NCBI RefSeq assembly: GCF_019279795.1
Contig: NC_056735.1
Span: 1,935,523,418 to 1,935,587,417 of the forward strand
Length of the DNA stretch: 64,000 bases
DNA from: Protopterus annectens
Taxonomy: Eukaryota > Chordata > Ceratodontiformes > Protopteridae
Direction of reading: 5' to 3'
Part shown: positions 60,777 through 64,000 of the stretch, piece by piece
Numbering within the stretch: the first letter of the stretch is position 1
Layout: the number at the start of each line of letters is the position of its first letter
Translations under genes and position numbers: made by a program
Notes under the pieces: generated by a model
What the model was told of the DNA's origin: nothing
Seen by the model: only the letters and a program-made list of their open reading frames with translations
The model's database searches: none

Positions 60777-61329
60777 TTGAGGTGACATAAACTTACCACT
60801 TGAGGAGTGCTTAGCCATTTAATGCTTAATTTAACATTTAGATAAGTATTAAAACAGTTACAGAAATATATGATCTCCTGTAATATACTAAACCACTGGT
60901 CTATATTTTGTAATGTTACTATACTTATTTCTAACCCTATAGTCCTGAGACACATCTGAAACTACATGCAGTGCTCTGTTGAAATATGTTAGGAGTATTA
61001 AAATTAGGAAAGAAAACACAATACAGACATCTTTATGTATTTTCTTTAGTAAGATACTGAGAATAGAGCCTTCTTGCTTATCTGCATAAATATGCTCTCA
61101 AATAAAGTTTTAGATATTTAATAGCAATTCCATAAAAACAGTCAGGGACTGGAGAAGGTAGTTAATATGTATAAAGTATCACTATTTTTTTATGTGACTC
61201 AGTTCTACTGAAACGATATCTAAGTTATATACTCTGTTTCAATAGACCAAGGCCTGTACGACCTTATCTCTTTCTTGACTTCCTTTTCCTTTGACTAACA
61301 GAAAACAATTTTCAAGATTTATTTTACCA

Positions 61330-61389
61330 GAAAAGAGAATATATCTATATATATATATATATATATTTATATATCTATATATCTATATA

Positions 61390-61456
<67 letters not shown>
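61330..61456. repeat. (AT)n microsatellite
   Basis: (ATCT/AT)n followed by about 30 pure AT units. It directly precedes the LINE tail on its right, as expected for growth from the element's A-rich end. Confidence 0.95.
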
Positions 61457-61459
61457 TGA

Positions 61460-61960
61460 TTTATTTATTTGACATTTGTTGACTGGAAAGTCCGACCAAG
61501 GAAGAGTCCTTTTTCAGCGGATGCCAGGGGAGAAAATCTCCACATCATCATAAAGTTAAAATACAGTAGACTGAAAAGAGTAAACAACCTATTTAAAGAC
61601 ATATATTTACAATACAGTACATGACATTTTTAAAGAACATAACTTACTAACTTACAGAAAAATAATTAGCAACATCGAGTGAAATAGACTGAACAACAGT
61701 AAGTAACAGAAAATTTTGACTACATAAACAGAGCTGTGACTGAGAAAAAGTTAGTCTAGTTTTAAAATACTATACTAGGATAGAATTCTATAAGTTGTTA
61801 ATAAAAGGATGTGTCATTACTGGGGGATAAAGAGGAGTTGGTATGGAAGGCTGTGAGGACAGAGATTGAGTGATAGCAAGGTGCAGTCATATGGAAGAAG
61901 TTTACAGAGACATGTCCAGGTGGTGTATAAGTTTTCCTTGAGGTTTTTTTTTTTAAGATG
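61460..61960 (-). mobile_element. LINE 3' end fragment
   Basis: Starts TTTATTTATTTGACATTTGTTGACTGG, then GTCCTTTTTCAGCGGATGCC and AGGGGAGAAAATCTCCAC: the reverse complement of the tail block at 46195-46268. About 400 bp of AT-rich putative 3' UTR follow. No RT motifs. Confidence 0.6.
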
Positions 61961-62643
61961 GGGTATTACTTATTACATATATTGTAACAAATCCCATTTC
62001 ATCAAAATTAACTACAGAATAGGTCCTGTCAGTTAACACTTTACAAAACTGGTATGTAAACTGATACCCTAACAATATTTTCCTATTTGCATTGTAGAGC
62101 CCAAAACTGAGGAGAAACGTTCAAAAGGACTCCTCTGTGAAGTCTCAAGAACACGTTTTAATTTTTTTGTTTTTACAATTGCTTTGTCCTTCATCTCCTT
62201 TTATATTGGGGACACCCTATGCCATCCCTTAGCACAATTGGCCGTGATTATTCTTTCTCATGCCACATATTCATGCCATTGGTGGAACACCATTGAGAAG
62301 AATTTCCTTTTTGTCTGCATTAGAAACAATTTAATGAGAATTTCTGCTGTGGTCTTGTAAAAATATGTTGAACTAAAATATTCATCCTTTTATGCACTTT
62401 CAGAAAAAATAATAAAGCTCTAACTTTCACATATACTTCACATTCAAAGTAGAAGAACTTATAAAGCTACATGGAAGAGTATGTATTATTCAGCAAGCCA
62501 AGCCAAGCAGGAGGGTCGAACCTGCAATGTGTACCAACTTCCCCAGTAAATACATAATTATACTGGTCAGTAAAATGTCTTTCACATGTTTTGGTTACAT
62601 TTTACTGCTCTGTTGAAAAAAAAAATAATTTGTCATTTAGGTT

Positions 62644-62912
62644 CATAGGTTCATAGGTTCATACTAGGCTATCTGCCCAAGGGCATTTATATACTATGCC
62701 CATTATTTATCAACCATCCATTGGTCAAGATTTCTCTTGAACAAAGCCCAGTGGCTCTGCCTCACATGTACCGGGATTTTGTTCCACAGCATAGGGAGTC
62801 TCTGGGTGATGAATCTGTCCCTCCAGCACGTGTGACTGTTTAAATCATTTGAATTACTGAAGTTTAGCACAACAAGTTTTGGGGTGTGAACCTTGCATGG
62901 GTCAAGTTTTTG
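62644..62912 (-). mobile_element. CR1/L2-like LINE 3' end with C-terminal ORF2 remnant
   Basis: In minus sense the frame reads VVLNFSNSNDLNSHTCWRDRF, ITQRLPMLWNKIPVHVRQSH, then ALFKRNLDQWMVDK and a stop. The W-N-x-(I/L)-P and FK-x-x-L-D spacing is the standard C-terminus of CR1/L2-type ORF2. The short 3' UTR ends in AGCCTAGTATGAACC and two to three (TATGAACC) units, the type of tandem 3' terminus known in this LINE group. Confidence 0.72.
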
Positions 62913-62914
62913 TA

Positions 62915-63125
62915 TGGCAGTGCAGTGGATTAAGGCTATGAGTTGGTAACACGCTACTTCCTGTGGTACAGAGTTTGATTCCCCTAGTCTTCATCTTTGT
63001 ATTGTGTGACATTGAGCAAGCCACTTAACCAGACAGCACTTGGAACAATTGGGAGGTTTGGCTGGGCTCCATAATGGTCTCCCGGACTGTATACCTAGTA
63101 ACTACCAATGAGTCTGTTAATTGAA
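62915..63125 (+). mobile_element. CORE-type tRNA-derived SINE
   Basis: GGCAGTGCAGTGGATTAAGGC (A-box-like) and TACAGAGTTTGATTCCCC (B-box-like), then TGTGTGACATTGAGCAAGCC and ACTTAACCAGACAGC, closely resembling the MIR CORE domain, and an end with TACCTAGTAACTACC shared with 15636-15830 and 21712-21905. Confidence 0.75.
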
Positions 63126-63129
63126 CCGA

Positions 63130-63675
63130 TCAGGCTATCACACAGTAACCCCGACTATCCACTGCATTGTATAGTGACATCTTGTGGCAGATATGAACCT
63201 ATATAAGATAGTAAGCGTAAAGCATTTCCTATGTTTGTTACACTGGCATACATACAAATAAATTAGTCGCATACATCTGATAGGAGCAAATATCAAGCTG
63301 TCAGTCATCCACAGTGTAGTTCCAAAAAGCTAAATTCTGTTTTATACATGCATCATAGATGTTTTTGTAGGTACAGAACGTGAATACCTGGATAAAATGG
63401 TCTGCATATTGGACAGCATATTTTTGTGAAACTGACAGTTTACAAGATATGAATGCATAAATCAGATTGCTTTGAGTGCTGTGTTCTGCAGATGCAGTTA
63501 TCACAGCTGTTATCACATTTGTTAAAAATGCAAAACAAAAAAATATTTGTTATGCCATAATTCATGTATTTTCAAATTCTCTACTGTGTGGTGACTTCAA
63601 AGTAAATTATATAGTTTGCAGTGGGTGTGTAGTGTAAAGTCCAGTGGTTTACCTCATATATAAATTGAGACATTT
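63130..63675. other. Intronic sequence, no gene recognised
   Basis: Nothing recognisable. Confidence 0.6.
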
Positions 63676-63678
63676 GTC

Positions 63679-63974
63679 ATAGCCGACCATAGGCATAGGT
63701 CATCTAGGCAGCCTCATAGGGCGACGCTGTAGCAGAGCAGTTTTCCAGCATTTATTTGTTTATTTATTTTATAGTAAAAAAAAATGATTTCTTTAAATAT
63801 GTTGAATGAATACAGGCAAAAAAACTGAAAAGCAAGACAAAATGTGAGAAAAAGGAAGAAAAAGTAATCTGGATGGTATGGGTAGACCAGGATGGAGGCA
63901 CTGGTGATGGGGGGGGGGGGTACTGTGGAGCCCTTTTGCCTAGGCACCCGTTGACCAAAGGCTAGCCCTGAGAT
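63679..63974. mobile_element. Probable MITE with imperfect 40-45 bp inverted ends
   Basis: The left end (ATAGCCGACCATAGG..GGTCATCTAGGCAGCC..AGGGCG) pairs imperfectly with the right end (CCCTTTTGCCTAGGCACCCG..CCAAAGGCTAGCCC). The interior is T- and A-rich with a G13 run at 63908-63920. Boundaries are approximate. Confidence 0.5.
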
Positions 63975-64000
63975 TGGTCTTTGTGAACTTTTGATTATCA

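Overview
The window is vertebrate genomic DNA. It is AT-rich, full of (GT)n and (AT)n microsatellites and dispersed retroelements, and holds one host gene: the large first coding exon of a delta-2 protocadherin that I recognise as PCDH17 (+ strand, 27675-30158). The exon ends in a clean splice donor, and I find no second PCDH17 exon, so everything from 30159 to the right edge is read as intron 1 (at least 33.8 kb). Everything to the left is the 5' flank. The mobile-element mix (Penelope-like element, Gmr1-like fossil, CORE-type and other tRNA-derived SINEs, a CR1/L2/Rex-type LINE) argues against a mammal or bird. An amphibian, lobe-finned fish or cartilaginous fish is plausible, but the sequence alone does not decide.

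Layout. 1-5592: a young Penelope-like retroelement in the tandem form typical of the family. It has an inverted fragment (1-219), a 5'-truncated copy acting as left pseudo-LTR (220-1647), then a longer copy with RT and GIY-YIG endonuclease ending in the second pseudo-LTR (4195-5592). Each pseudo-LTR carries a recognisable type I hammerhead ribozyme. 6537-6813: a MITE with 9-bp target duplication. 7240-10190: a badly decayed Ty3/gypsy-class fossil with integrase ahead of RT-RNase H (Gmr1-type order), interrupted by a 68-bp minisatellite. 12776-13235: a LINE-tail fragment next to a remarkable run of hairpins. 14600-17480: a cluster of one MITE family with a nested SINE and a tandemly amplified end. 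17490-27480: mostly unremarkable flank with one CpG-rich patch (23620-23880). 27484-30158: possible upstream ORF and PCDH17 exon 1. 30159-64000: intron with minisatellites (40610-41110; 53125-53790), a 5'-truncated LINE (44399-46268), hairpin and foldback elements (48858-49330, 49727-49869, 50093-50810), two SINEs of one family with target duplications, LINE 3' ends and a MITE at the right edge.

How the parts relate: PCDH17 is the only gene with evidence of function. The repeats are linked among themselves. The SINE at 14688-14880 shares its 3' tail with the LINE at 44399-46268, as expected if that LINE class mobilises it. The hammerheads belong to the Penelope life cycle. The most interesting non-host signal is the pair of hammerhead ribozymes, followed by the hairpin array near 13 kb.
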